Positions 46,452-54,687 of a stretch of DNA of 64,000 bases are shown piece after piece. The DNA lies in contig NZ_CP095412.1 of the NCBI RefSeq assembly GCF_023016265.1, positions 2,356,001 through 2,420,000 of the forward strand, read 5' to 3'. A program made the translations under genes and the position numbers. The stretch's first letter is position 1. Each line of letters opens with the position of its first letter. The notes under the pieces were generated by a model that searched no databases, was not told the origin of the DNA, and was given only the letters and a program-made list of their open reading frames with translations. This DNA comes from Blastococcus sp. PRF04-17 (GTDB taxonomy: Bacteria; Actinomycetota; Actinomycetes; Mycobacteriales; Geodermatophilaceae).

Positions 46452-48386
46452 TTGAGAACACGAACGATCGCGCAGCTGGCCGTGGCCGGGCTGGTGCTCG
46501 CCCTGGTGGGCACCGGATCCACCGCCCAGAGTGCCGACGAGCCGGGCGTCGTCCACTTCACCGCCGTCGGTGACTTCGGCAGCAACCAGCGCACGAACGC
46601 CGTCCTGAGCGCGATGGACACCGCCGACCCCGACCTGACCCTCGCCCTCGGCGACCTCTCCTACGCGGGCCCTGGCTCGGAGCAGGCCTGGTGCGACCGG
46701 GTCACCTCCCGGATGGGCTCCGGCTACCCGTTCGAACTGATCGCGGGCAACCACGAGAGCAACGGCCAGGACGGCAACATCAACGACTTCTCCGCGTGCC
46801 TGCCCAACCAGCTGCCCGGCGCGGTGGGCACCTACGGACGGCAGTGGTACGTCGACGTGCCGCAGGTCGACCCGCTCGTCCGCTTCGTGATGGTGTCGCC
46901 GGCCCTGCCGTTCCCGGACGGCACCTGGTCCTACGCCGCCGGCACACCGCGCTACAACTGGACCGCCGCAGCGATCGACGGCGCGCGGGCCAACGACATC
47001 CCGTGGGTGGTCGTCGGTGTGCACAAGCCCTGCTACTCGATGGGCGCCTACAGCTGCGAGATCGGCGCCGACTTCACCAACATGCTGATCAGCAAGCGCG
47101 TGGACCTGGTGCTGCACGGCCACGAGCACTTCTACCAGCGCACCCACCAGCTCGGGCTTCGCCCCGGCTGTGCCACGGTTGCACCGGGCACCTTCGACGC
47201 CGACTGCATCGCCGACGGCGACGGGGTGATGGGGCAGGGCTACGGGACGGTGTTCGCGACCTCCGGCCTGGGCGGCCAGGAGCGGCGCAACGTGAACACC
47301 GCCGACAGCGAGTCGCCGTACTTCGCGACCGCGTCCGCGGGGAACCTGAACCCGACCGACGGCTTCCTGGACGTGCGGGTCAGCGCCGGCGACCTGACCG
47401 CCGCCTTCGTGCCGGTCGGTGGCACCTACACCGATTCGTTCACCATCCACCGGGGGGATCCGCCGCCGAACAACGCCCCGACGGCTGCGTTCACGTCGAC
47501 GACCAACGGTCTGACGGCCATCTTCGACGGCCGGGGTTCCAGCGACGTCGAGGGGCCGATCGCCTCCTACTCCTGGAACTTCGGGGACGGCTCAGCCGCC
47601 GGTGGCGGCGCCCAGCCCGCGCACGACTACGCCGAGGCGGGCACGTACCAGGTCACGCTCACCGTCACCGACGGCGCCGGAGCGACGAACTCGGTGACCC
47701 ACCCGGTCACCGTGACCGCCCCGCCGCCCGGTCCGGTCGACTTCGTCCTCGACGCCTTCAGCCGGACGACGACCAACGGCTGGGGCTCCGCGGACACCGG
47801 CGGGCCGTGGACGACCAGCGGCACGCTGGCGAACTTCGCGGTCGACAACGGGACTGGCGCGATCACCATCCCGGCCGCCGGCAACACCCGGTCGGTGTGG
47901 CTGGGCTCGACCACCCGCACCGACACCGACCTGCGGTTCACCTTCGCCCTGGACAAGCGGCCCAGCGGTAGCGGGGCCTACCTCGACGTGGTCGGCCGCC
48001 GGGTCGGCACGGACAGCGAGTACCGAGCACGCCTGGTCATGCGGGCCGACGGGCGCATCGTGGTCCAGCTGACCGCATTGCGCGGGACGTCGTCCCCCGT
48101 GGGCCTGGCGACCGCGGTGACCCTGCCGACCACGATCACCTACGCGGCGAACACCGAGCTGGGCGTCCGCATGCAGGTGACCGGCACCAACCCGACGACG
48201 ATCCGGCTGAAGGTCTGGCCGACGACGCAGCCCGAACCGGCCGCGTGGCAGACGACGGCCACGGACACGTTCGCGGCGCTGCAGAACCCGGGCGCCGTGG
48301 GGCTGACCGCCTACCTGTCCGGCAGCGTCACCAACGCACCGGTCGTGCTGCGGATGGACGACCTGAGCGCGCGACCGGTGGCCTGA
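46452..48386 (+). CDS. Secreted metallophosphoesterase with PKD and C-terminal module
   Basis: The 644-residue protein begins at TTG 46452 (GGAGG 5 nt upstream) with a signal peptide (cleavage near 27). Residues 33-330 are a calcineurin-like phosphoesterase: VGDFGSNQ, LALGDLSYAG, LIAGNHES and VDLVLHGHEHFYQR, with metal ligands D, H and N in place. A PKD domain (339-425; YSWNFGDGS) and the C-terminal module (429-644; LDAFSR, VVGRRVGTDSEYRARL) follow. This C-terminal half is homologous to that of the surface protein at 6730-10056. It probably acts outside the cell as a phosphodiesterase or phosphatase. Confidence 0.92.
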   Translation: MRTRTIAQLAVAGLVLALVGTGSTAQSADEPGVVHFTAVGDFGSNQRTNAVLSAMDTADPDLTLALGDLSYAGPGSEQAWCDRVTSRMGSGYPFELIAGNHESNGQDGNINDFSACLPNQLPGAVGTYGRQWYVDVPQVDPLVRFVMVSPALPFPDGTWSYAAGTPRYNWTAAAIDGARANDIPWVVVGVHKPCYSMGAYSCEIGADFTNMLISKRVDLVLHGHEHFYQRTHQLGLRPGCATVAPGTFDADCIADGDGVMGQGYGTVFATSGLGGQERRNVNTADSESPYFATASAGNLNPTDGFLDVRVSAGDLTAAFVPVGGTYTDSFTIHRGDPPPNNAPTAAFTSTTNGLTAIFDGRGSSDVEGPIASYSWNFGDGSAAGGGAQPAHDYAEAGTYQVTLTVTDGAGATNSVTHPVTVTAPPPGPVDFVLDAFSRTTTNGWGSADTGGPWTTSGTLANFAVDNGTGAITIPAAGNTRSVWLGSTTRTDTDLRFTFALDKRPSGSGAYLDVVGRRVGTDSEYRARLVMRADGRIVVQLTALRGTSSPVGLATAVTLPTTITYAANTELGVRMQVTGTNPTTIRLKVWPTTQPEPAAWQTTATDTFAALQNPGAVGLTAYLSGSVTNAPVVLRMDDLSARPVA

Positions 48387-48462
48387 GAGGTCACGTTCGG
48401 GTCACGGCGGCATCCCTCACCGCCCTCCACGGCGTCGTAGAGGGTGACGAGGGAGGTCGGCC

Positions 48463-48972
48463 GTGGCCCAGCGGGACGAGTCAGCGTTCGAGGCCTTCGT
48501 GGCGACGCGCTCGGACGACCTGCTGCGGACCGCCGTCCTGCTGACCTCCGACCGCGGACAGGCCGAGGACCTGCTGCAGACGGCGCTGGTGAAGGCCTAC
48601 CGGCACTGGCACCGGATCACCGGGCCGGACCCGTACCCGTACGTGCGCCGGATCCTGGTGACGACCGCCGCCAGCTGGCGGCGCCGCCGGGCGACCCAGG
48701 AGATCGTCTCCCTGCCGCCGACCGACCTCGCCGGGCCCGACGAGACGGACGACGTCGCCGAACGTCAGCGGATGACCGACGCGCTGGCCCAGCTGCCGCC
48801 ACGGATGCGCGCCGTACTCGTCCTGCGCTACGCCGAGGACCTCAGCGAGGCCGTCACCGCCGAGGCACTCGGCTGCTCGATCGCCACCGTCAAGAGCCAG
48901 ACCGCCCGCGGTCTGGCCCGGCTGCGCGCGCTGCTCGGCGCCGACGCAGCCGTCGTCCTGGAGGAGCGCTGA
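48463..48972 (+). CDS. SigE-family ECF RNA polymerase sigma factor
   Basis: The 169-residue sigma factor shows region 2 (FEAFVATRSDDLLRTAVLLTSDRGQAEDLLQTALVKAYRHW) and region 4 (LAQLPPRMRAVLVLRYAEDLSEAVTAEALGCSIATVKSQTARGL). The SigE-like actinobacterial subfamily it resembles usually sits beside a membrane protein, as here one base downstream. The GTG start has GGGAGG 5-6 nt upstream. Its target promoters are unknown. Confidence 0.9.
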   Translation: MAQRDESAFEAFVATRSDDLLRTAVLLTSDRGQAEDLLQTALVKAYRHWHRITGPDPYPYVRRILVTTAASWRRRRATQEIVSLPPTDLAGPDETDDVAERQRMTDALAQLPPRMRAVLVLRYAEDLSEAVTAEALGCSIATVKSQTARGLARLRALLGADAAVVLEER

Positions 48973-48973
48973 C

Positions 48974-50341
48974 ATGACCCTCGCCGATCCCGACCTCGAG
49001 CGGCGGCTGCGCGATCAGCGGCATCGCGCCGCCGAGGTGGCGCCCCCGCCGTACGACCTCGCGGCGCGGACGCGGGCCCGGTACCGCGCCGAGCGCCGGC
49101 AGCGCATCCGCCTGGCCGCGGCCGCCGCGGCCGTCGTCCTCGCGGTCGTCGCCGTGCCCACGGTGGCCAGCACGCTGCTCGACGACGGCCGGGGCTCGCC
49201 CGCCGGAACGCCGGAGCTGTTCGACCTGCCGACCCGGGGCTCGCTGGCCGGGGACGAGGAGTGGCTCGCGGGCATGGCGGCGGTCGACTGGGAGTACGAC
49301 GGCAGCGGTCCGGTGCCGGACGAGGCGGTGCCCTCGGAGGTGCGCCCGGAGGACCGCCGGGTGGCCTTCGCCGGTGACGTCCCCACCGGCCGCGTCGCTC
49401 TGGTGCTCGGGCGGGCGCGCGGCGTGGTCTTCGACATGTGGTTCGCCGGCCCGGTCGGCGCGAGTCCGGACGAGATGACCCGGATGGCCCTGCCCGGCTC
49501 GGTGGCCGATGTCCCGTTGCTGGGGCTGTGGGACCGCCCGTCGGCCGACGAGGACGGTGTCCTGATCGTGCTCGCCGAACCCGGCGGGACGCTCGAGATC
49601 GCCACAGGTCACGTGATCACCGACGACGGGCACTTCGCGTGGGACTGGCGCGCTGTCCCCGCGGAGGACGGCCTGTCCATCACGACCCCCGAGCTGCCGG
49701 GACACGGCCCGGTGGTCGCGCGGGTCGGCTCCGGGGAGCCGGTCCACCTCTCGACCAGTGAGCGCACGATCGGGTTCGAGCCGTCGGTGCTCGAGGTGGC
49801 CGACCCGCGCGGGCTGCGCGACGGCCTGGAGCGACGGCACCTGGATCACGCGATCCTGGCGCTGGAGCAGTACTTCGGGCTGCCCGCGAGCGAACTGGAC
49901 CCCACCCTCCTCTGGGCCGGGCCCGCTGCCGACGGGCTGCGGGTGACGTCCGCCCTCATCGGCGTCACCCTGCCGTCCGGCGCCACCGCCGCCCTCGTGA
50001 TCGGGTACCACCCCTACACCGGAGCTGCCGGCAGCAGCCAGGTGAGCACTCTGAACATCGCAGCACCGGCACCGCCGGGCACGAACCTCCTCGACCGCGT
50101 CATCGCCGTGAACGGCGCCGAGATGGACGGCGACTGGATCGCCGTGAGCGCGCCACGGTCGGGTGTGGTCGCGGAGCTGCTCCTCGAGGACGGCACCGTC
50201 GTGGGCACGATCCCGCTCGAGAACGGGGCGGGGAGCGGGTCGTTGCCGTACGGACCCCCGCTGCCGCAGCACGTCCGCGTGCTCGACGCGGACGGCGCGG
50301 TGGTCGGCAAGGCGCCGGCGCTCCCCGAGACGGCTGAATGA
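48974..50341 (+). CDS. Single-pass membrane protein paired with the sigma factor
   Basis: The 455-residue protein has a cytoplasmic N-terminus of about 45 residues (LADPDLERRLRDQRHRAAEV), one transmembrane helix (about 47-67) and a large extracytoplasmic part without a recognised enzyme signature. The position directly after a SigE-type sigma gene and the topology suggest an anti-sigma/sensor role, but the cytoplasmic segment lacks the ZAS HxxxCxxC motif. So either it binds the sigma factor differently or it is simply a regulated partner. Confidence 0.72.
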   Translation: MTLADPDLERRLRDQRHRAAEVAPPPYDLAARTRARYRAERRQRIRLAAAAAAVVLAVVAVPTVASTLLDDGRGSPAGTPELFDLPTRGSLAGDEEWLAGMAAVDWEYDGSGPVPDEAVPSEVRPEDRRVAFAGDVPTGRVALVLGRARGVVFDMWFAGPVGASPDEMTRMALPGSVADVPLLGLWDRPSADEDGVLIVLAEPGGTLEIATGHVITDDGHFAWDWRAVPAEDGLSITTPELPGHGPVVARVGSGEPVHLSTSERTIGFEPSVLEVADPRGLRDGLERRHLDHAILALEQYFGLPASELDPTLLWAGPAADGLRVTSALIGVTLPSGATAALVIGYHPYTGAAGSSQVSTLNIAAPAPPGTNLLDRVIAVNGAEMDGDWIAVSAPRSGVVAELLLEDGTVVGTIPLENGAGSGSLPYGPPLPQHVRVLDADGAVVGKAPALPETAE

Positions 50342-50343
50342 GG

Positions 50344-50915
50344 TCAGCTGTTCTGTGGCGTCGTGCGGCGCCAGTCCGGCGGAGGGTCCTCGCCCACCAG
50401 CCCGTCCACGGCCTCCCGGAGCAGGTCCGCGTGTCCGGCGTGCCGGCCGTACTCCTCCACGAGGTCGAAGAGCAGCCGGCGCAGGCTGGCGTGACCGCGT
50501 TCGCCGTCGGCGACGTGGGCCGGCTGGTCCAGCCCGCCGTCGGCCAGCGCGGCCGCCAGCCGGTCGCGCGAGCGCTCGACCGCGCCGTCCCACAGCGCGT
50601 AGAGCTCCCCGGGCTGTCGTCGGCGGCGGAGGTGAACGGCCACTCCATGCCGCCGGCCCAGATGCTCTCCCAGGGCTGCCCGATCGACTCGCCGTTCAGC
50701 TTGTCGGTGAAGGTGAAGTCCTCGACCACGGCCAGATGCTTGAGCAGGCTGCCCAGGGTCAGCGCCGAGGCACCGACCCGCGTGTTCAACGCGGCGGAGT
50801 CGAGGCCGTCGGCCTTCCACCGGAAGGTGGTGCGCAGGCGCTCGAGCGAGCCGACGAGGTGCTCGACCTCGGTGCCGGCCACAGGCGGTTCCCACGGCGG
50901 GAGGCTCGGAGTCAT
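50344..50915 (-). CDS. DinB/DUF664 family protein (one frameshift)
   Basis: ATG 50915 opens MTPSLPPWEPPVAGTEVEHLVGSLERLRTTFRWKADGLDS, then SLLKHLAVVEDFTF, with the first metal-site His. At C-run 50607-50610 one C is missing; the next frame continues GELYALWDGAVERSRDRLAAAL and RLLFDLVEEYGRHAGHADLLREAVDG, with the other His ligands. Restored length is about 190 residues. DUF664/DinB four-helix proteins include mycothiol-dependent transferases in actinobacteria; the specific reaction is unknown. Confidence 0.85.
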
Positions 50916-50956
50916 GGACTGAACCGTATGGCCGACCACCGACGAAGGATCGCGTG

Positions 50957-51029
50957 TGGCCCCGAGAGGATTCGAACCTCCGACACACGGTTTAGGAAAC
51001 CGTTGCTCTATCCCCTGAGCTACGGGGCC
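50957..51029 (-). tRNA. tRNA-Arg (anticodon CCT)
   Basis: Acceptor GGCCCCG pairs with CGGGGCC. The anticodon arm ACGGT-TTCCTAA-ACCGT gives CCT. The T arm reads GGAGG-TTCGAAT-CCTCT. 73 nt, discriminator A, no encoded CCA. Confidence 0.95.
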
Positions 51030-51211
51030 GTGGCACCCCGTCCCGTTCGGGAGCGGCCGCCGGGGAAGAGGCTATCCGGTCCCTCGGGGAACACCCGGCA
51101 CACCCGACTCGTCACCAATGGTGAGGCCCGGATGCGTTGTGCCGGGTTACGGTGCGGGTACACGTCGGGCTCCGGCAACGGCGCCGGGGGAGTGGCGGAA
51201 GGACTGCAGCG

Positions 51212-51532
51212 ATGCACATGAAGGTGGTCGACGTCCCCGAACGGGGGCGCTTCGAGATCCTGCTCGGCGACCGGGTCGTCGGGCTGGCCAGCTACCACGT
51301 CGACGGCAGCACGATGACGCTCCCGCACACCGAGGTCGACCCCAGCGTGGGCGGCCGTGGCATCGGGACGGCGCTGGTCTCCGGCGTCCTCTCCGCAGCT
51401 CGCGAGCGCGGGCTGACCGTGCTCCCCTACTGCTCTTTCGTCCGGCACTACATCCAGCAGCATCCCGAGGAGATGGACCTCGTGGCCGCGGACGACCGGC
51501 CGCACTTCGGCCTGGCCACCGCCGACCGCTGA
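51212..51532 (+). CDS. Small GNAT-fold acetyltransferase (YjdJ type)
   Basis: The 106-residue protein is a minimal GNAT: RFEILLGDRVVGLASYHVDGSTMTLPHTEVDPSVGGRGIGTALV, the acetyl-CoA loop GGRGIG, then LTVLPYCSFVRHYIQQHPE. Family members are annotated as N-acetyltransferases, though the fold lacks part of the classical GNAT. The substrate is unknown. ATG 51212 follows GGAAGGA at 8 nt. Confidence 0.85.
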   Translation: MHMKVVDVPERGRFEILLGDRVVGLASYHVDGSTMTLPHTEVDPSVGGRGIGTALVSGVLSAARERGLTVLPYCSFVRHYIQQHPEEMDLVAADDRPHFGLATADR

Positions 51533-51556
51533 CCTGCGCGCCCTCGCCGGGCTGCC

Positions 51557-51562
51557 TACGCT
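51557..51562 (+). promoter_or_regulatory. TACGCT -10 box for leaderless photolyase
   Basis: TACGCT ends 6 nt before GTG 51569, and no ribosome-binding site is visible. Spacing equals that at galU and the 5-FCL gene. Confidence 0.45.
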
Positions 51563-51568
51563 CCGCAG

Positions 51569-52939
51569 GTGCCGACGTCGCTGCTGTGGTTCCGCCGCGA
51601 CCTGCGGCTCTCCGACCATCCGGCGTTGCTCGCGGCCCTCGACGCCGCCGGCGGGAACGGGGACGTCCTCCCCGTGTTCGTCTTCGACCCACGGCTGTGG
51701 GGGCCGGCGGGCGGTCCACGTCGGCAGTTCCTGCTCGACAGCCTGGCGGCCCTCCGCGAGCAGACCGGCGGCGCGCTGGTGCTGCGGCACGGCAACCCCG
51801 CCGAGGTGCTGCCGGCGCTCGTCGGGCAGACCGGAGCGACGAGCGTGCACGTCTCCGCGGACGCGGGGCCGTACGGCCGCCGACGCGACGCCGCCGTCGC
51901 GCGGGCGCTGGGCGACGTCCCGCTGGTGGGCACCGGATCGCCCTACGCCGTGACGCCGGGCCGCGTCGCCAAGCGCGACGGCACCCCGTTCAAGGTCTTC
52001 TCCCCGTTCTCCCGCGCCTGGCGCGAGCACGGCTGGCGGGGCCCCGCTGCGACCCCGGCCGCCGTGCCCTGGCGAACCGGTGTCGCGACCGACGCTCCCC
52101 CGCCCGACATCGACCTCGGCGTGCGCTTGCCGCCCGCCGGCGAGGCCGCGGCGTCGGACGCGTGGAAACGCTTCCGCGACGAGCGGCTGCTCGGGTACCC
52201 CGCGACGCGCAACGTCCCCGGCACCGAGGGCACCAGCCGGTTGTCGGCCTACCTCAAGTACGGCTGTCTGCACCCGCGCACGCTGCTGGCCGACCTCGCG
52301 GAGACCGACGGGGAGGGCGAGGCGGTCCGCCGGTTCACCGACGAGCTGGCCTGGCGGGAGTTCTACGCCGACGTCGTCTGGCACCGTCCCGAGTCCGTCC
52401 GCGAGCCGCTGGACCCCCGTACCGGGGCGATCGAGTACGACACGGGGCCGGACGCCGAGGCCCGCTTCGACGCCTGGAGGCAGGGACGCACCGGCTATCC
52501 GATCGTCGACGCCGGCATGCGCCAGCTCCTCGGCGAGGCGTTCGTGCACAACCGGGTACGGATGATCGTCGCCTCCTTCCTGGTCAAGGACCTCCACGTC
52601 GACTGGCGTGGTGGCGCGCGGCACTTCCTGCAGCACCTCGTCGACGGCGACCTGCCCAGCAACAACCACGGCTGGCAGTGGGTCGCCGGCACGGGAACCG
52701 ACGCCTCGCCGTACTACCGGGTCTTCAACCCGGTCCGCCAGGGTGAGCAGTTCGACCCCGACGGCGCCTACGTGCGTCGCTGGGTGCCCGAGCTGCGCGA
52801 CGTCCCGGATCGCCACGTGCACCAACCCTGGCAGGCGCCTGCCGGCCTCCCGGCCGGCTATCCCCAGCCGATCGTCGACCACGCCGCCGAGCGCCAGGTG
52901 GCGCTGGCCCGCTACGAGCGGGCGAGGTCCCGTGCCTGA
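51569..52939 (+). CDS. phr: Deoxyribodipyrimidine photolyase
   Basis: The 456-residue class I photolyase has LLWFRRDLRLSDHPALLAAL at the antenna-binding N-terminus. The FAD pocket contains TSRLSAYLKYGCLHPR, ELAWREFYADVVWHRP, TGYPIVDAGMRQLL, VHNRVRMIVASFLVKDL and NNHGWQWVAGTGTDA, so catalytic Asn and the tryptophan relay are present. It repairs cyclobutane pyrimidine dimers using blue light. Its end overlaps the nei gene by 8 bases, forming a repair operon. Confidence 0.95.
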   Translation: MPTSLLWFRRDLRLSDHPALLAALDAAGGNGDVLPVFVFDPRLWGPAGGPRRQFLLDSLAALREQTGGALVLRHGNPAEVLPALVGQTGATSVHVSADAGPYGRRRDAAVARALGDVPLVGTGSPYAVTPGRVAKRDGTPFKVFSPFSRAWREHGWRGPAATPAAVPWRTGVATDAPPPDIDLGVRLPPAGEAAASDAWKRFRDERLLGYPATRNVPGTEGTSRLSAYLKYGCLHPRTLLADLAETDGEGEAVRRFTDELAWREFYADVVWHRPESVREPLDPRTGAIEYDTGPDAEARFDAWRQGRTGYPIVDAGMRQLLGEAFVHNRVRMIVASFLVKDLHVDWRGGARHFLQHLVDGDLPSNNHGWQWVAGTGTDASPYYRVFNPVRQGEQFDPDGAYVRRWVPELRDVPDRHVHQPWQAPAGLPAGYPQPIVDHAAERQVALARYERARSRA

Positions 52940-53741
52940 GGGGCACACCCTGTTCCGCCTCGCCCGGGAGCAGGCGGATCTCTTCGCCGGCCGTCCGGTG
53001 CACGTCACCAGCCCCCAGGGCCGGTTCGCCGCCGGCGCGGCGCTGCTGGACGGACGCGCACTGGAAGAGGTGTTCTCCTACGGCAAGCACCTGTTCGCCG
53101 CCTTCGGGGACGACGTCCTGCACGTCCACCTCGGTCTGTACGGCTCGTTCACCACGGGCACCGGCACCCCACCGCCTCCGAAGGGCGCGCTGCGGATGCG
53201 CTGGGAGGCCGAGGGCCCGGCCGGCTCCGGCGTGTGGACCGATCTGCGCGGGCCGACGGCCTGCGAAGTGCTCACGTCGACCGAGGTGGATGCGATCCTG
53301 GCGCGGCTCGGGCCCGACCCGCTGCGGCCCCGTGCCGACGGCGGCCGCGCTCACCGGCGGATCGCCGCCAGCCGCACACCCGTCGGCGCACTGCTGATGG
53401 ACCAGTCGGTGCTCGCCGGAGTGGGCAACGTCTACCGGGCCGAGCTGCTCTTCCGGCACCGCGTCTCGCCCTTCCGGCCCGGCCGCGGGGTGGACGACGC
53501 GCTCTGGAGCCGCATGTGGACCGACCTGGTCACGCTGCTCAGGGCCGGCGTGCGCATGGGCCGGATCGTGACCACCCGCCCCGAGCACCGATCCCGGCGC
53601 AGCGGTGCGGTCCGGCGGGACGACGCCCACTACGTCTACCGCCGGACCGGGCTGCCCTGCCGGGTGTGCGGCACGGAGGTCCGCACGGCGACGATGGTGG
53701 GACGGAACCTGTACTGGTGCCCCACCTGTCAGGCCGCATGA
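52932..53741 (+). CDS. nei: Endonuclease VIII-like DNA glycosylase/AP lyase
   Basis: The 269-residue Fpg/Nei protein starts VPEGHTLFRLAREQ (catalytic Pro2-Glu3 after removal of Met), has SYGKHLF (Lys for DNA phosphate), LMDQSVLAGVGNVYRAELLFRHRVSP (helix-two-turn-helix) and a zinc finger CRVCGTEV...YWCPTCQ. It excises oxidised pyrimidines. GTG 52932 overlaps the photolyase stop. The PEGHT start is typical of actinobacterial Nei rather than Fpg. Confidence 0.94.
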   Translation: MPEGHTLFRLAREQADLFAGRPVHVTSPQGRFAAGAALLDGRALEEVFSYGKHLFAAFGDDVLHVHLGLYGSFTTGTGTPPPPKGALRMRWEAEGPAGSGVWTDLRGPTACEVLTSTEVDAILARLGPDPLRPRADGGRAHRRIAASRTPVGALLMDQSVLAGVGNVYRAELLFRHRVSPFRPGRGVDDALWSRMWTDLVTLLRAGVRMGRIVTTRPEHRSRRSGAVRRDDAHYVYRRTGLPCRVCGTEVRTATMVGRNLYWCPTCQAA

Positions 53742-53770
53742 ACCCACTTGGGGTGTGATCTGGACCATCA

Positions 53771-53802
53771 CGGTTCCAGGGCTCCGGAACCGCGTGTAAC
53801 TT
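53771..53802 (+). promoter_or_regulatory. Inverted repeat over -35 and TAACTT -10 box
   Basis: CGGTTCC (53771-53777) and GGAACCG (53786-53792) form a 7-bp inverted repeat with an 8-nt spacer where the -35 would be. TAACTT (53797-53802) ends 8 nt before ATG 53811, giving a leaderless or near-leaderless transcript. The repeat could bind a regulator. Confidence 0.45.
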
Positions 53803-53810
53803 CGCCGCCG

Positions 53811-54626
53811 ATGAGGAGAGCCGTCCGGTCCCTGGTCGTCATCGCGCTCGCAGCCGCGGCGGCGCTCGTCGCCGTGCCCGGAACCGCTGCCGCCGCCCCC
53901 ACGACCGTCGGCTACGACGTGTCGTACCCGCAGTGCGGCACGTCGCTCCCGCGGGACCGCGCCTTCGCGATCATCGGCGTCAACGGCGGCCTGTCCACCA
54001 AGACCAACCCCTGCCTGGCTCAGCAACTCACCTGGGCCTGGGGCTCCTCCGGCGGCGTCCGCAGCCAGCCCAGGGCGCAGCTGTACCTCAACACGGCCAA
54101 CCCCGGTCAGGTGGTCCCGCAGGTGGCGACGTGGCCCACGGCCGGGACGACGCCCTACGGCACCTGCACCGGCAGCAACTCGCTGGCCTGCTCCTGGCAG
54201 TACGGCTGGGAACGCGCCCAGAACAGCGTCGTCTCCTTCTTCACGCCGGCCGCCCGCGCGGCGCGGGTCGACAGCTCCCCCGCCCGCTACACGTGGTGGC
54301 TCGACGTCGAGACGATGAACAGCTGGCAGTCCGGGTCGCCGGAGGCGCTGGCCCGCAACCGGGCGACGCTCGAGGGCATGACCAGCTATCTGCTCTCCCG
54401 CGGCGCCCGGGTGGGCATCTACAGCACCAACTACCAGTGGTCGCAGATCGTCGGCGGCGTGCCCGGCGAGAGCATCCTCGCCGGCCGGGACAACTGGCTG
54501 GCCGGTGCGACCGATCTGACCGGCGCGAAGGGCAACTGCTCCCGGCCGGCCCTCGTCCCCCGCGGCCGCGTGACGCTGACCCAGTACGTCGTCGACGACC
54601 TGGACCGCAACCACTCCTGCACCTGA
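53811..54626 (+). CDS. Secreted glycoside-hydrolase-like (GH25/DUF1906-type) protein
   Basis: The 271-residue protein has a signal peptide (1-28, ending GTAAAAP). The mature domain begins TVGYDVSYPQCGTSLP and continues FAIIGVNGGLSTKTNPCLAQQLTWAW, LYLNTANPG, YTWWLDVETMNSWQSG, VGIYSTNYQW and LTQYVVDDLDRNHSC, consistent with a TIM-barrel wall-hydrolase-like domain of the GH25/DUF1906 kind (candidate catalytic Asp in GYDVS, Asp/Glu in WLDVE). Activity is not established. Several cysteines suggest disulphides. Nothing ties it to its neighbours. Confidence 0.78.
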   Translation: MRRAVRSLVVIALAAAAALVAVPGTAAAAPTTVGYDVSYPQCGTSLPRDRAFAIIGVNGGLSTKTNPCLAQQLTWAWGSSGGVRSQPRAQLYLNTANPGQVVPQVATWPTAGTTPYGTCTGSNSLACSWQYGWERAQNSVVSFFTPAARAARVDSSPARYTWWLDVETMNSWQSGSPEALARNRATLEGMTSYLLSRGARVGIYSTNYQWSQIVGGVPGESILAGRDNWLAGATDLTGAKGNCSRPALVPRGRVTLTQYVVDDLDRNHSCT

Positions 54627-54687
54627 TCGGCCCCCGAACGGCCCTGCGGCCTGGTGCTTCGGCCGCGCGCAGGTCAGGATGCGAGGT

